Shown here piece by piece: positions 1 through 8,483 of a stretch of 64,000 bases of DNA; positions within the stretch are counted from its first letter, which is position 1; the number at the start of each line of letters is the position of its first letter. A program made the translations under genes and the position numbers. The DNA lies in the NCBI RefSeq assembly GCF_000709345.1, contig NZ_KL448323.1, positions 2,734,346 through 2,798,345 on the forward strand, written 5' to 3'. The DNA comes from Polaromonas glacialis. Lineage in GTDB: Bacteria > Pseudomonadota > Gammaproteobacteria > Burkholderiales > Burkholderiaceae_C. The notes under the pieces were generated by a model that had not been told where the DNA came from, did not search any database, and saw only the letters and a list, made by a program, of their open reading frames with translations.

Positions 1-1040
1 GGAACCACGTCCACCGACCACCCATGCTCACTGCACAGGCTCAGAAGTTCGCCATGTATGGTGTAGAGGGCAAATTCATTGAGTTCAACCAGCACCAGCC
101 GGCGCGGCATTTCCCTTGCGATCTGACGGCACAATTCGCTGCCAATACTGCCGCCGGCCCCAGTGACGAGTACAGTCTTGCCCGCCAGGTCGCGTGCCAG
201 CAAGGTCGAATCGGGCGGTACAGGCGGGCGCCCCAAAAGGTCTTCAACATCCAATTCCTGAAAATCCTGAATCGTCACCCGCCCCGACGCCAGATCCACC
301 ATACCGGGCAAGGTACGAACGTGAACCGGTAACTCCCGCAGGCTGTCAATGATTTCATTGCGGCGCGCACGGTCCAGGGCCGGCATGGCCAGCAAAATGT
401 CAGTCACACCCATGCGCTCCACCGCATCGGCCACCTCGCCTGGCGCCATGATGTCAACCCCATTGATGCTTCGTCCGGCCTTGGTCTTGTCGTCGTCGAT
501 GAAGCCCAGCAGCACGAACTGTCGCGCCACGCCCAAGGCGGAGGCTGTTTGCACACCCGCTTCGCCAGCGCCGTAAATCAGCAAACGTCCTGCCGCATGG
601 CGCGCCTTGCCTGACCAACCTGCCAGCCAGAAGCGCGCCAAGGCACGGCTGGTTCCCACCAGCAGCAAAAACAGCAGCGGCTGAATCAGCCCCACGCTGC
701 GCGGCACCCCCTCCCACTTGAACCACAACAGGGCAAAGAAGAACAGCAGTCCATAGACCCCGACCGCCTTGGCCGTCGTGGCCAGCGCCGCCATGCCGGT
801 ATAACGAAAAATGGCGCGGTATAGCCCGAAGCGAACAAAGATGGGAATCGCCAGCAAGGGGGCTAGCAGGTAAACATACTTCTGCTGGAGCTCCGGCAGA
901 CCCGTCTGGTCAATGCGCAAATAGAAAGCGGCCCAAACCGAGACCAGTGCAAGCACCAGATCGAGCACAAGAACCACCACGCGCTTGAGAGGGCGCGGCA
1001 GACCCAGCAAGGGCTGGGCTATTAATTTATTCAATGGCAT
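1..1040 (-). CDS. WbpM/CapD-type nucleotide-sugar 4,6-dehydratase, N-terminal part (cut by window edge)
   Basis: An open frame begins at ATG 1040 and runs off the left edge, so about 346 residues are visible of a family that is normally about 620-650. The first ~130 residues are hydrophobic and contain several transmembrane segments, as in membrane-anchored WbpM/CapD/PglF enzymes. Near residue 297 is a Rossmann motif reading VTGAGGSIGSE (GxxGxxG NAD(P) binding). Known family members convert UDP-GlcNAc to the 4-keto-6-deoxy sugar used for FucNAc, QuiNAc or bacillosamine. It follows the small phosphoglycosyl transferase and the acetyltransferase in the same direction, a Pgl/Wbp-like arrangement. 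The catalytic C-terminal half lies outside the window, so its integrity cannot be judged. Confidence 0.85.
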   Translation of the reverse strand, partial: MPLNKLIAQPLLGLPRPLKRVVVLVLDLVLALVSVWAAFYLRIDQTGLPELQQKYVYLLAPLLAIPIFVRFGLYRAIFRYTGMAALATTAKAVGVYGLLFFFALLWFKWEGVPRSVGLIQPLLFLLLVGTSRALARFWLAGWSGKARHAAGRLLIYGAGEAGVQTASALGVARQFVLLGFIDDDKTKAGRSINGVDIMAPGEVADAVERMGVTDILLAMPALDRARRNEIIDSLRELPVHVRTLPGMVDLASGRVTIQDFQELDVEDLLGRPPVPPDSTLLARDLAGKTVLVTGAGGSIGSELCRQIAREMPRRLVLVELNEFALYTIHGELLSLCSEHGWSVDVV

Positions 1041-1065
1041 TTCGGTTTCTTTTAATTTCTTATAT

Positions 1066-1634
1066 TCAACTCAAGGCTAGGCCGGGCGTCACTACCACGC
1101 CGGCCTCAACCTTGACGCCATAACCCAAGACAGCGCCCGCCTGCATCCAAGCGCCACGCCCCAAAACCGCGCCCCCAGCCATTGCGGCATTGACGCCCAA
1201 GTGGCCGAAGTCTTCAACCCGGCATTGGTGGTCAACCACTGCACCGCAATTAAGGACGACGCCTGCGCCCAAATGAGGTTCAGTGCCGACGATGGCCCCC
1301 GCCATGATGGCACTTCCTGCGCCAATGACGGCCCTGGGCGAAACAACGGCCTTGGGATGAATAACGGTCGCCAGTTCAAAACTGCAGCATGGAGCCTCTG
1401 TTGGAATTCCTCTCGCAGGCGGTTGTTTCCAATGGCAACGATGGCCACATCTGCGTACTGACCGTAACGGGTCAGATCAGTAGTAGCCCCAAATACCGGC
1501 AAATCCCAGACACACTGCAGGCTTGGCGCCGCATCATCCACAAAGCCCACCAATTCGTATTTTCCGGCGGCCAGCACGGCCTCAGCAACTGAGCGACCGT
1601 GACCACCGGCACCCACGATCAGCAAGCGTTTCAT
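1066..1634 (-). pseudogene. NeuD/PglD-family sugar acetyltransferase with a frameshift
   Basis: From ATG 1634 (MKRLLIVGAGGHGRSVAEAV) the protein has the N-terminal Rossmann-like domain of NeuD/PglD sugar acyltransferases for about 83 residues. Near 1378-1385 the frame is lost: the hexapeptide left-handed beta-helix domain (GAIVGTEPHLGAGVVLNCGA and following) continues in another frame to the stop at 1066. Adding one base in the run of A residues on the plus strand near 1380 would restore a continuous protein of about 189 residues. The ATG overlaps the sugar-transferase stop by one base (TGATG), so the gene sits in the operon. PglD relatives acetylate an amino sugar using acetyl-CoA. The lesion is either a real mutation or a sequencing error; I cannot distinguish these here. 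Confidence 0.75.
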
Positions 1635-2194
1635 CAGTGGGAAACGCCATCCCGGCGCAGCACCTTCACAAAGGTCATCCAAAGAATGCGGATGTCAAAC
1701 CCCAGTGACTGCCGCTGCAGGTATTCCACATCCAGCTTCACCTTGTCGGGAATCGGAAGTTCATCGCGCCCATTGACCTGCGCCCAACCCGTCAGCCCCG
1801 GCACCAGTTCATGCACGCCATGCTGCGTGCGCAACGTAATCAGATCATGCTGGTTGAACAGTGCAGGCCGGGGGCCGACAAAGCTCATGTCTCCGACCAG
1901 GATGCTCCATAGCTGGGGCAACTCGTCCAGGCTGCTCTTGCGCAAAAAAGAACCAATCGGTGTCAGGTGCGAGCTGGCATCGGCCAGAAGGTGCGTGGCC
2001 ACCGCCGGCGTACCCACCCGCATGCTGCGGAACTTGGGCATCTTGAAAATCTTGTTGTGGCGCCCTACCCGGTCCGACCAGTACAGCACGGGGCCGGGCG
2101 AGGTCAGGCGGACCATCAGGGCGACCAGCATGACCGGCAGGGCCAGAACCAAAGCAGCTACTAGGGCAAGCAAAAGATCAAACGCCCGCTTCAT
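1634..2194 (-). CDS. Small bacterial sugar transferase (PglC-like phosphoglycosyl transferase)
   Basis: A 186-residue protein starting at ATG 2194 has one N-terminal hydrophobic segment (about residues 5-30), followed by the conserved bacterial sugar transferase core (PF02397): KFRSMR, DELPQLWSILVGDMSFVGPRP and PGLTGWAQVNGRD. The short length matches monotopic enzymes such as PglC rather than the long WcaJ/WbaP form. Such enzymes transfer a sugar-1-phosphate from a UDP-sugar to undecaprenyl phosphate at the inner membrane, starting the repeat unit. Its ATG overlaps the epimerase stop by four bases (ATGA), so the two are translationally coupled. The substrate is probably the 6-deoxy HexNAc made by the neighbouring dehydratase and epimerase (inference). 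Confidence 0.88.
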   Translation of the reverse strand: MKRAFDLLLALVAALVLALPVMLVALMVRLTSPGPVLYWSDRVGRHNKIFKMPKFRSMRVGTPAVATHLLADASSHLTPIGSFLRKSSLDELPQLWSILVGDMSFVGPRPALFNQHDLITLRTQHGVHELVPGLTGWAQVNGRDELPIPDKVKLDVEYLQRQSLGFDIRILWMTFVKVLRRDGVSH

Positions 2195-3138
2195 AAGGCC
2201 AAGCCTTCCACCGTCTTTTTCAAGCCCTGGTCCAGCGTGATCGGTGGCTGCCAGCCGAGAAGATGACGCGTTTTTTGAATATCGACTTGCAGCGAACCGC
2301 ACAGGCGCTGCGCCATGTCTCGCTTGCCCAGCACTGTCGCGGCCAGAGTGAGCCAATTGGCAGGCACAGGAACCAGACGTGCCGGATGGCCCATAGCTTG
2401 GCCCATGCGGCGCAGCAGTTCGGTGGTAGACACGTCCTCGCCATCGGAAACCAAAAATGTTTGCCCTGCGGCCGCCGGATGTGTGATGCAAGTAACTATC
2501 AAATCGGCCAAGTTATTAAGCGCAACCAGACTGCGCCGATTGCGAATGGCGCCTAGCGGTAACGGAACGCCACGCTGCAACCAGCGCATCAGCGAGCCAA
2601 AATTACCTGGAGCCCCAGCGCCATAAACCAGCGGAGGACGGATGATGACCACTTCCAGGCCGGTTTCGGCGGCCAGTGCCTGCAGAGCCAGTTCGGCTTC
2701 ATATTTGGATACGGCATAGGGTGAATGGGGCATGGGTACATCTTCAGCTGAAAATGGGTGTTGAAAAGTTTCACCGCCATTGACCCCTATCGAACTGATG
2801 AAAACAAAGCGGTGTACGCCTGCGGCTGCAGCCTGGCGGGCAAGATTCAGCGTGCCATGAAAATTCACTTCACGAAAAGCCACCAGAGGATCGGGGGCGT
2901 TTTCGTTCATGACATGAACACGCGCAGCGCAATGCACTACCGTGTCTTGGCCCGATAAAGCGCAAGACCAGTCCGTGTCACTCTGCAAACCCTTTATGCG
3001 AAAGGTTTTCAAGACAGGGGAAGCCTCAATGCCTTCATAGCGGACTGCAGCGGTTGTTAAAAATTCACCCCAAGACAGCCGCTCCAGCACACCCCGTCCG
3101 ACAAAACCTGTCGCGCCAGTCACAAGTACTTTGTTCAT
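2191..3138 (-). CDS. NAD-dependent epimerase/dehydratase (WbpK/WbpV-like, UDP-sugar 4-epimerase or reductase)
   Basis: The 315-residue protein starts at ATG 3138 behind an AAAGGTG ribosome site; a longer frame exists upstream but lacks such support. It is an extended SDR with N-terminal VTGATGFVGRGVL (GxxGxxG), the SSIGVNG segment and a YAVSK active-site motif near residue 155. In pathways using a WbpM dehydratase, relatives reduce or epimerise C4 of the 4-keto intermediate to give UDP-FucNAc or UDP-QuiNAc. The position directly before the initiating sugar transferase fits supply of its substrate. The exact sugar cannot be read from sequence alone. Confidence 0.82.
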   Translation of the reverse strand: MNKVLVTGATGFVGRGVLERLSWGEFLTTAAVRYEGIEASPVLKTFRIKGLQSDTDWSCALSGQDTVVHCAARVHVMNENAPDPLVAFREVNFHGTLNLARQAAAAGVHRFVFISSIGVNGGETFQHPFSAEDVPMPHSPYAVSKYEAELALQALAAETGLEVVIIRPPLVYGAGAPGNFGSLMRWLQRGVPLPLGAIRNRRSLVALNNLADLIVTCITHPAAAGQTFLVSDGEDVSTTELLRRMGQAMGHPARLVPVPANWLTLAATVLGKRDMAQRLCGSLQVDIQKTRHLLGWQPPITLDQGLKKTVEGLAL

Positions 3139-3209
3139 CCGTTCACCTTTTATTTTCATCAACTTCAACGCTGCCCCGATTGAACATAACCTCCAGGAAA
3201 CCGGCCCTG

Positions 3210-4217
3210 CTATGGTACTGACAGGCTGGAGTGAGAAAGAATATCGTCAAGCCATCCTTTTATCGAATATTTTTGATGAACGGCATCCGCCAGCGGGGCG
3301 TACGGAGTTTGCAAAAAAGAGTCTGGAATCTTTTGGAGTTGATGACGGTCGATCACAAGAATATTGTTGGGATTGAAAAAATCCATATCTCTTACCAGTT
3401 GATTGGTGGTGATCAGTTTTTTGGAAGCGCCCATGGTTTCAAAGGTTCTCATAGTCAAGCCTATCTGGTTAGGATGTTCAATATCCAGAATCGCGCGTGA
3501 ATTGAAAAAAACATGCTGGACTTGCTCCTTGGACAAGGGGTCGAAATGAAAGCTTTTTATGGAAGCGCCACGGTAGGCAGAATTCATGAGCTTGTGCGCC
3601 CAGAATACCCAGGGAGCCTGCAGATAAAGGTACCAGTAGCAGTTCGATTTTTCGGGCAATGCAGCTGCTACGTTTGAAACAATTGCATAACGATCAGAGT
3701 GGGCGGTGCCGATAAAGCTCAAATGGTACTGAAAATCATCAGTAGCTCCACATTCGAATCCAGGCGAGAAAAACAATGGCCTGAACCGCATGTCAAATAC
3801 TTTGGCATCACTAGCATCGAAAGTATGGCATGCGTCAAACAAGGGCAGATTCAGGGCAAGAGAACGCCGGTTGCGCAGAGCGTCCCACATATAAAGCACC
3901 AAAGGTGCGCCTGGGAATGACGCACGCAGCTCTTTCAGGGTGCGAGTTGAGAGGCCCTCGCCCACCACCACGAAGATAAGGTCATAACGGCTTCGTCCAA
4001 ATGCCTCTATCGCATTCATGAAAAAACGGTCAGCCAATGGCAGCACCAACTCACGCCGTAAACGGGTCACCGCTTTTAATAGCGGTGAACTGAAAGGCCT
4101 GTCAGGCAAAAAATCTACTGCAGCCCCTTGCCTGCGCATTTCATTTTGAATTTCTTTCTCATAGCCAAAAAACTGCGGCGCAATAAAAAGCACCTGTTTA
4201 CCGGCAAGGTCATCCAT
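3210..4217 (-). CDS. Putative glycosyltransferase (CgeB/GT-B-like)
   Basis: A 335-residue soluble protein starting at ATG 4217 with a GGA ribosome site about eight bases upstream. The N-terminal half resembles a Rossmann-like GT-B domain (KQVLFIAPQFFGYE). The C-terminal half carries an NQIGLTMRTFETMGASKKL segment, which resembles the donor-binding region of CgeB-like and spore-glycosyltransferase-like proteins where the E of FE(T/A) contacts nucleotide sugar. It sits in the polysaccharide operon between an acetyltransferase and an epimerase. It probably adds one sugar of the repeat unit in the cytoplasm. The donor is unknown, and family assignment is from recognisable motifs only. Confidence 0.65.
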   Translation of the reverse strand: MDDLAGKQVLFIAPQFFGYEKEIQNEMRRQGAAVDFLPDRPFSSPLLKAVTRLRRELVLPLADRFFMNAIEAFGRSRYDLIFVVVGEGLSTRTLKELRASFPGAPLVLYMWDALRNRRSLALNLPLFDACHTFDASDAKVFDMRFRPLFFSPGFECGATDDFQYHLSFIGTAHSDRYAIVSNVAAALPEKSNCYWYLYLQAPWVFWAHKLMNSAYRGASIKSFHFDPLSKEQVQHVFFNSRAILDIEHPNQIGLTMRTFETMGASKKLITTNQLVRDMDFFNPNNILVIDRHQLQKIPDSFLQTPYAPLADAVHQKYSIKGWLDDILSHSSLSVP

Positions 4218-4240
4218 AATTTATTCCGAATGCGTGAGGA

Positions 4241-4801
4241 TTAACCAATTTTTTTGAGCACGCGTGCAGGAATTCCAGCGGCCACCACACTGGCAGGCAC
4301 CGACTCCAGCACAACCGCATTAGCGCCAATGCGTGAACCAGAACCTAAAGTCACGCCTCCCAGCACTTTGGCGCCAGACCCAATGGTGACGCCATCGCCG
4401 ACCGAGGGTCTCGAGGATTCCTGATATGAAAAATCCACCTCTCGCGCGCCTAACGTGACGCCCTGAAAAATAGTGACATTCTCACCAATAGACCAAGCGC
4501 CTATCACGGTGCCCTGGGTATGAGGCAAAAACAAGCCCTTGCCAATCGGGCAGCGTACAGCAACCTCGATACCAAACAAGAAAAAATTCAGCAGCGACAC
4601 CCCTTTTGCAAGCGGGCCCAATTTAAGCCTGTACAAGCTATGTGCCGTCCGGCAAAGCACAACCGGAATCAACCTTGGCGAAAACAGCCCCGCCCATAAC
4701 CGGAAACCGGAAACATTTTCCGAGCCATGCATTACAACTTGGGCCCGGCGCAAATCAGCGGCCAGATAAGTCAATAGCCTAAATTTTTCAGGCGCGCTCA
4801 T
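4241..4801 (-). CDS. Hexapeptide-repeat serine O-acetyltransferase-like protein
   Basis: A 186-residue protein whose C-terminal half is a left-handed beta-helix of hexapeptide repeats (GKGLFLPHTQGTVIGAWSIG, then VGDGVTIGSGAKVLGGVTLG) ending with the ASVVAAGIPARVLKKIG cap. This is the CysE/LbH fold. Within polysaccharide clusters such CysE-like proteins usually O-acetylate a sugar, not serine. Its start at 4801 overlaps the upstream epimerase by 14 bases, indicating co-translation. The catalytic histidine is plausibly the H of FLPHTQG. The acceptor sugar is not predictable. Confidence 0.75.
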   Translation of the reverse strand: MSAPEKFRLLTYLAADLRRAQVVMHGSENVSGFRLWAGLFSPRLIPVVLCRTAHSLYRLKLGPLAKGVSLLNFFLFGIEVAVRCPIGKGLFLPHTQGTVIGAWSIGENVTIFQGVTLGAREVDFSYQESSRPSVGDGVTIGSGAKVLGGVTLGSGSRIGANAVVLESVPASVVAAGIPARVLKKIG

Positions 4802-5960
4802 CTGCCGCCGTCGATGCAGTGCCCATGAGTCCTTTAGCGGCGAGTTCGCTAACTGAACGCAAATAAGCAGCCTTGTCTTCAGGCGCCTGCGCTGCAGCCC
4901 AGTTTAAAAAGTGGGTCAAACCTTTTTTAAAAGGCACCGCAGGCACAAAATCAAGCACACGTTGAAGTTCAGAAACATCAGCAATGTTGTGACGTATATC
5001 ACCCATACGGAATGCTCCACTTACTCCAATAGAGCTCACGCTGCCAAAAAATTCCTTAATCTCTTGTGCCACCGTAGCCACGCTTGTGGCTTCTCCTGAT
5101 CCGACATTCAAAGCGCCTATAAACGGCCCTGTGTATTCAATGCTGCGCACCGTAGCTTCAACCACATCGTCAATATAGACAAAGTCTCGTGACTCCAATC
5201 CGTCTTCATAGATTTCAATGGATTGGTTCTGCCGTGCGAGATTTGAGAAAACGGCCAGGATACCCGTGTAGGGATTTTTCAGGGATTGGCCGGGCCCATA
5301 GACATTCTGGTAGCGAAGGCCAAACCCATTGATGCCATGTGTGCGGGCAAAGAGAAGAACTGCCTGCTCCTGCACCTGCTTGGTCAAACCGTACATCGAC
5401 ATAGGATTAAAAGGCGCAGACTCTTGCGTTGGCATCATATGCACAGGTCCGCCACATTCTGGACAAATGGGCTCAAACAATCCGCCAGACATGCGTTCAC
5501 GACTTCGCTGAACTGGAAAAACCTTACCATTTTTCGTGCAGCGATAAGCGCCTTCTCCATAAACAGCACGGCTAGACGCGACCACGATCGAGCGGAGAGA
5601 TTTCGTGCAATCTTCGTTTTGCAGCAAATCCAGCATAGTGGCCGTACCCTGAACATTCACGTCGAAATACCGGTCAATCTCATACATCGACTGACCGGTT
5701 CCCGTTTCGGCAGCCAAATGAACAATGCCATTTACGTCATCAAGCGCACGCTTCATAGAATCGCGATCTCTAACATCAGCCTTGATCAATTCAACACGTC
5801 CGGCCAGATCAGCTGGCAGGGACTGGTCAGTATGAATTTGCGGATTAAAACTATCCAGAATACGAACCTGGAAATCTTTCGCCAGCAATGCCTGCGACAG
5901 GCGCTGCCCAATGAAGCCAGCACCTCCTGTAATCAATATCTTCTTGTCATTTTTAAGCAT
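4788..5960 (-). CDS. dTDP-L-rhamnose 4-epimerase-like SDR (6-deoxy-talose type) with a cysteine-containing insert
   Basis: A 390-residue extended SDR with [14 protein letters not shown] at the N-terminus, SSRAVYGEG around residue 130 and the YGLTK active-site motif near residue 190. Between them lies an insert with RCTKNG and, about 25-30 residues later, CPECGG, reminiscent of a small zinc-binding knuckle. This architecture resembles WbiB-type dTDP-L-rhamnose 4-epimerases of Burkholderia and actinobacteria, which make dTDP-6-deoxy-L-talose. The full rmlBDAC set lies upstream in the same direction and would supply dTDP-L-rhamnose. The reaction is inferred from family resemblance and context. 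Confidence 0.72.
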   Translation of the reverse strand: MLKNDKKILITGGAGFIGQRLSQALLAKDFQVRILDSFNPQIHTDQSLPADLAGRVELIKADVRDRDSMKRALDDVNGIVHLAAETGTGQSMYEIDRYFDVNVQGTATMLDLLQNEDCTKSLRSIVVASSRAVYGEGAYRCTKNGKVFPVQRSRERMSGGLFEPICPECGGPVHMMPTQESAPFNPMSMYGLTKQVQEQAVLLFARTHGINGFGLRYQNVYGPGQSLKNPYTGILAVFSNLARQNQSIEIYEDGLESRDFVYIDDVVEATVRSIEYTGPFIGALNVGSGEATSVATVAQEIKEFFGSVSSIGVSGAFRMGDIRHNIADVSELQRVLDFVPAVPFKKGLTHFLNWAAAQAPEDKAAYLRSVSELAAKGLMGTASTAADERA

Positions 5961-5981
5961 GAACTATCCTTGAGGAAAATT

Positions 5982-7214
5982 TTATTTGGAATCAATCCGT
6001 CCAAACATGTCTACCTGATTACGCAATGACGAAATATGCGCCATGTAACGCATTAAATTAAAATATCTATCAGCGCCCAATATGAACAATGACAGCCTCA
6101 GCATCATGTTGATCACTTTGATTTGTGGGCCATATGCATTCATGTCCTTGAAAATTTGCCTTCGAGCCGCCTGACTGGGCGCACCAACCAAACCATGTGA
6201 CTTACCAAAACGCATGACAGGTCCATCAAGGCGAAATGGATTTTCGTCCTTATGAAAAACTGTATTCTTCATAACGGCATAAAACCTTCGCAAGGCAGGA
6301 GTGACATAACTCCCATCTTCAAAATAGTCAAAGGTATAGCGGTGTCGCGAGAAAGCTTCGGAAGCATTTCTCAATAGCTCGGAGGCATAAACTTCAGCAA
6401 TCGAGGAAAAATCGGGACGGCTACCAGATTCAAAACGAGTCTGCTTCTTTGCAACTACCTCAGGCTTGTTTTCGTTAAACGAACTAAAATGAACAAATCG
6501 AAGCAGCGTAGTCTCGTTGACAAACCATATGCCATCATGCGAAGTCAGTTGACGCTCATGTAAATTCCAAAAAGCAACATTCAATCCGGAATCATGCAAG
6601 ACTTGCATACTGGGAAAATAACAGGGGGCCAATCCCACCCATTTTTGATCAACACCTAGTCCAAGTTGCGGCTCATAGAAACCATGACCAAGGCAACGAT
6701 CAGACCACCAGTCGAGAAATGCCAGTCCCTCCTGACAGCGAGATACTCCAACAAAACCTAGGTTGAATGCACCAAATTTGAGCAGATCAAGATCATCAGG
6801 CTTGCAACCATCGAGGATAGGAGTATTGCAATGAGGAGTTACTACCAGTGATGCGCCATTTTTCAATGCGTCGAAAACCGGGTCCAGAGGGGCATAAATT
6901 TTTATATCAGGATCAAGATAAACGGCAATTTCATGTTTTTTCAGCAGAAATTTCAACGCCGTTGGCTTGACGTTTGTATTGAACTCAATGACATCGTAGG
7001 TAAAAGCATATTTTAAAAAATCTTGAATCCCAAGATCTTCAGCCCATATGACATTCAAACCAGGCCTGTCAATAATTACGTCTTCACTTTTCCTATCGAC
7101 CAATATCAAATAAATCCCATGTTCCGGATGATATTTGACGTATGAATCAATCAATACTAGTGCTTTTCCAATGTAATTGATTGAGCAAATTGTTACTGCT
7201 GCAAAATTTTCCAT
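5982..7214 (-). CDS. Putative glycosyltransferase (GT-A nucleotide-diphospho-sugar transferase fold)
   Basis: The 410-residue protein begins MENFAAVTICSINYIGKALV and contains YLDPDIKI near residue 118, a DxD-like metal and nucleotide-sugar binding motif typical of GT-A enzymes such as GT8-related proteins. FGAFNLGFVGVSR is a second family-like segment. No membrane segment is evident. It lies between the polymerase gene and the SDR gene in the same operon and should act in the cytoplasm on the growing lipid-linked repeat unit. Base composition here is noticeably AT-richer than the rml genes, consistent with a variable, transferred core of the cluster. Donor and acceptor are unknown. Confidence 0.68.
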   Translation of the reverse strand: MENFAAVTICSINYIGKALVLIDSYVKYHPEHGIYLILVDRKSEDVIIDRPGLNVIWAEDLGIQDFLKYAFTYDVIEFNTNVKPTALKFLLKKHEIAVYLDPDIKIYAPLDPVFDALKNGASLVVTPHCNTPILDGCKPDDLDLLKFGAFNLGFVGVSRCQEGLAFLDWWSDRCLGHGFYEPQLGLGVDQKWVGLAPCYFPSMQVLHDSGLNVAFWNLHERQLTSHDGIWFVNETTLLRFVHFSSFNENKPEVVAKKQTRFESGSRPDFSSIAEVYASELLRNASEAFSRHRYTFDYFEDGSYVTPALRRFYAVMKNTVFHKDENPFRLDGPVMRFGKSHGLVGAPSQAARRQIFKDMNAYGPQIKVINMMLRLSLFILGADRYFNLMRYMAHISSLRNQVDMFGRIDSK

Positions 7215-7248
7215 TTATCTATCACAATATAAGTATTAAGCTCACCAA

Positions 7249-8460
7249 TTAATTCAAAAGCCCACAGAAATCATTGCCAGAATCCAGCAACACATTGCAG
7301 ACTCGATCCTTGCGTTGTTCTCTTTCTTCAACTTCAACATTAAAAAGTTTCATCATGAAAATATTTCGATAATCTTCCACCCACACACTTTGTGCAGGCT
7401 GGGCAAACAAGCGAACAGTAAAAGTCAAGGCAAAGATTATATACAGCAGTTTTCTTAAAAGTGATTCATTGAAGCTTTTTTCAGATGTCAACTCATATGA
7501 TACGAGCGCAAAAGGAATTAAAATTAATAAAAAATGCTCAAATCGGGTAAAAATTGCGATCATCCTCAGAAATGGCCCGATGACACACCACATCACAGCC
7601 ATTGACCAAGCAAAAGAAAGCCAGTTATTCTTGCAAGCAATTACGTAACTACGCCGTTCAAGCAATATAAAAAATCCGAGCAAATAAGCAAGCAACCCAA
7701 AATTCAATAATGACGATGATGATATTTCATCGTTAATATAATAATCCAACTTCTGCCACCACAAAGCAGGAAGAATTGACTCAAATGATACTGTTTTAAC
7801 AGAGAAAATCAAAGCGCTTATCGCCAACACAGAAAAGCAAGTTATCAATACAAAACTGCGCATCGACAATGGCTGACCATTGTCTTTAAAAATCTTGCCG
7901 GCAGCATATAAATAGAGAAAGCCAAATACTGCACTGATATGAAAACCAATTGCGATCAGAATTAAGACGTATGCAGTCTTTACATCTGATTTAAAGTATT
8001 TATATACCGAAAATAAACAGATAACAACCGCTATCGACTGACGAATTTGCTCTTGAAAAAGACTCCATCCTTGAATGAAAAAAATAACTAGAAATAGTAA
8101 AAATATATTTTTTACACAAACCTTTCTGGCCATGTAAATCAACAAATATAAATTAAATACAGATATTGCCGCGACAAATAATTGGTAATCAATACCGTTA
8201 GAAGAAAAAAACTTTGCCACCAAAGAAAATAAAACCTCGAGCGGAGGATTCAGTAAAACATCTGACCATGAACTTTCATTCAAACTCTCATATATATTCG
8301 TGTAATTTATCCAGTCAGCGCCATTGAAATTACTACCGCCAAAAATAAAAAAAAGCGTCGAAAAAATTATAACAGTCTTTAATTCTTTCGTTACACCCAA
8401 CAAACTACTTAAAGACAGTATCACCACAGTGAAAAAATAATATATTACAGCAGAATTCAT
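7249..8460 (-). CDS. wzy: EpsG/Wzy-family polysaccharide polymerase
   Basis: A 403-residue, strongly hydrophobic protein with roughly ten transmembrane segments. Features of the EpsG family are visible: an FGGSNFNGADWINYTNIYES loop near residue 40-60 with the G-x-D-W/Y pattern, and an EQIRQSIAVVICLFSVY segment near residue 130-145. Wzy proteins polymerise lipid-linked repeat units on the periplasmic face of the inner membrane. Its neighbours, a flippase and several glycosyltransferases, support this role. The gene is very AT-rich compared with the flanking rml genes, as is usual for polymerase genes, which are the most variable part of such loci. Confidence 0.8.
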   Translation of the reverse strand: MNSAVIYYFFTVVILSLSSLLGVTKELKTVIIFSTLFFIFGGSNFNGADWINYTNIYESLNESSWSDVLLNPPLEVLFSLVAKFFSSNGIDYQLFVAAISVFNLYLLIYMARKVCVKNIFLLFLVIFFIQGWSLFQEQIRQSIAVVICLFSVYKYFKSDVKTAYVLILIAIGFHISAVFGFLYLYAAGKIFKDNGQPLSMRSFVLITCFSVLAISALIFSVKTVSFESILPALWWQKLDYYINDEISSSSLLNFGLLAYLLGFFILLERRSYVIACKNNWLSFAWSMAVMWCVIGPFLRMIAIFTRFEHFLLILIPFALVSYELTSEKSFNESLLRKLLYIIFALTFTVRLFAQPAQSVWVEDYRNIFMMKLFNVEVEEREQRKDRVCNVLLDSGNDFCGLLN

Positions 8461-8483
8461 TAATATTTTCTTTGCTTATATAC

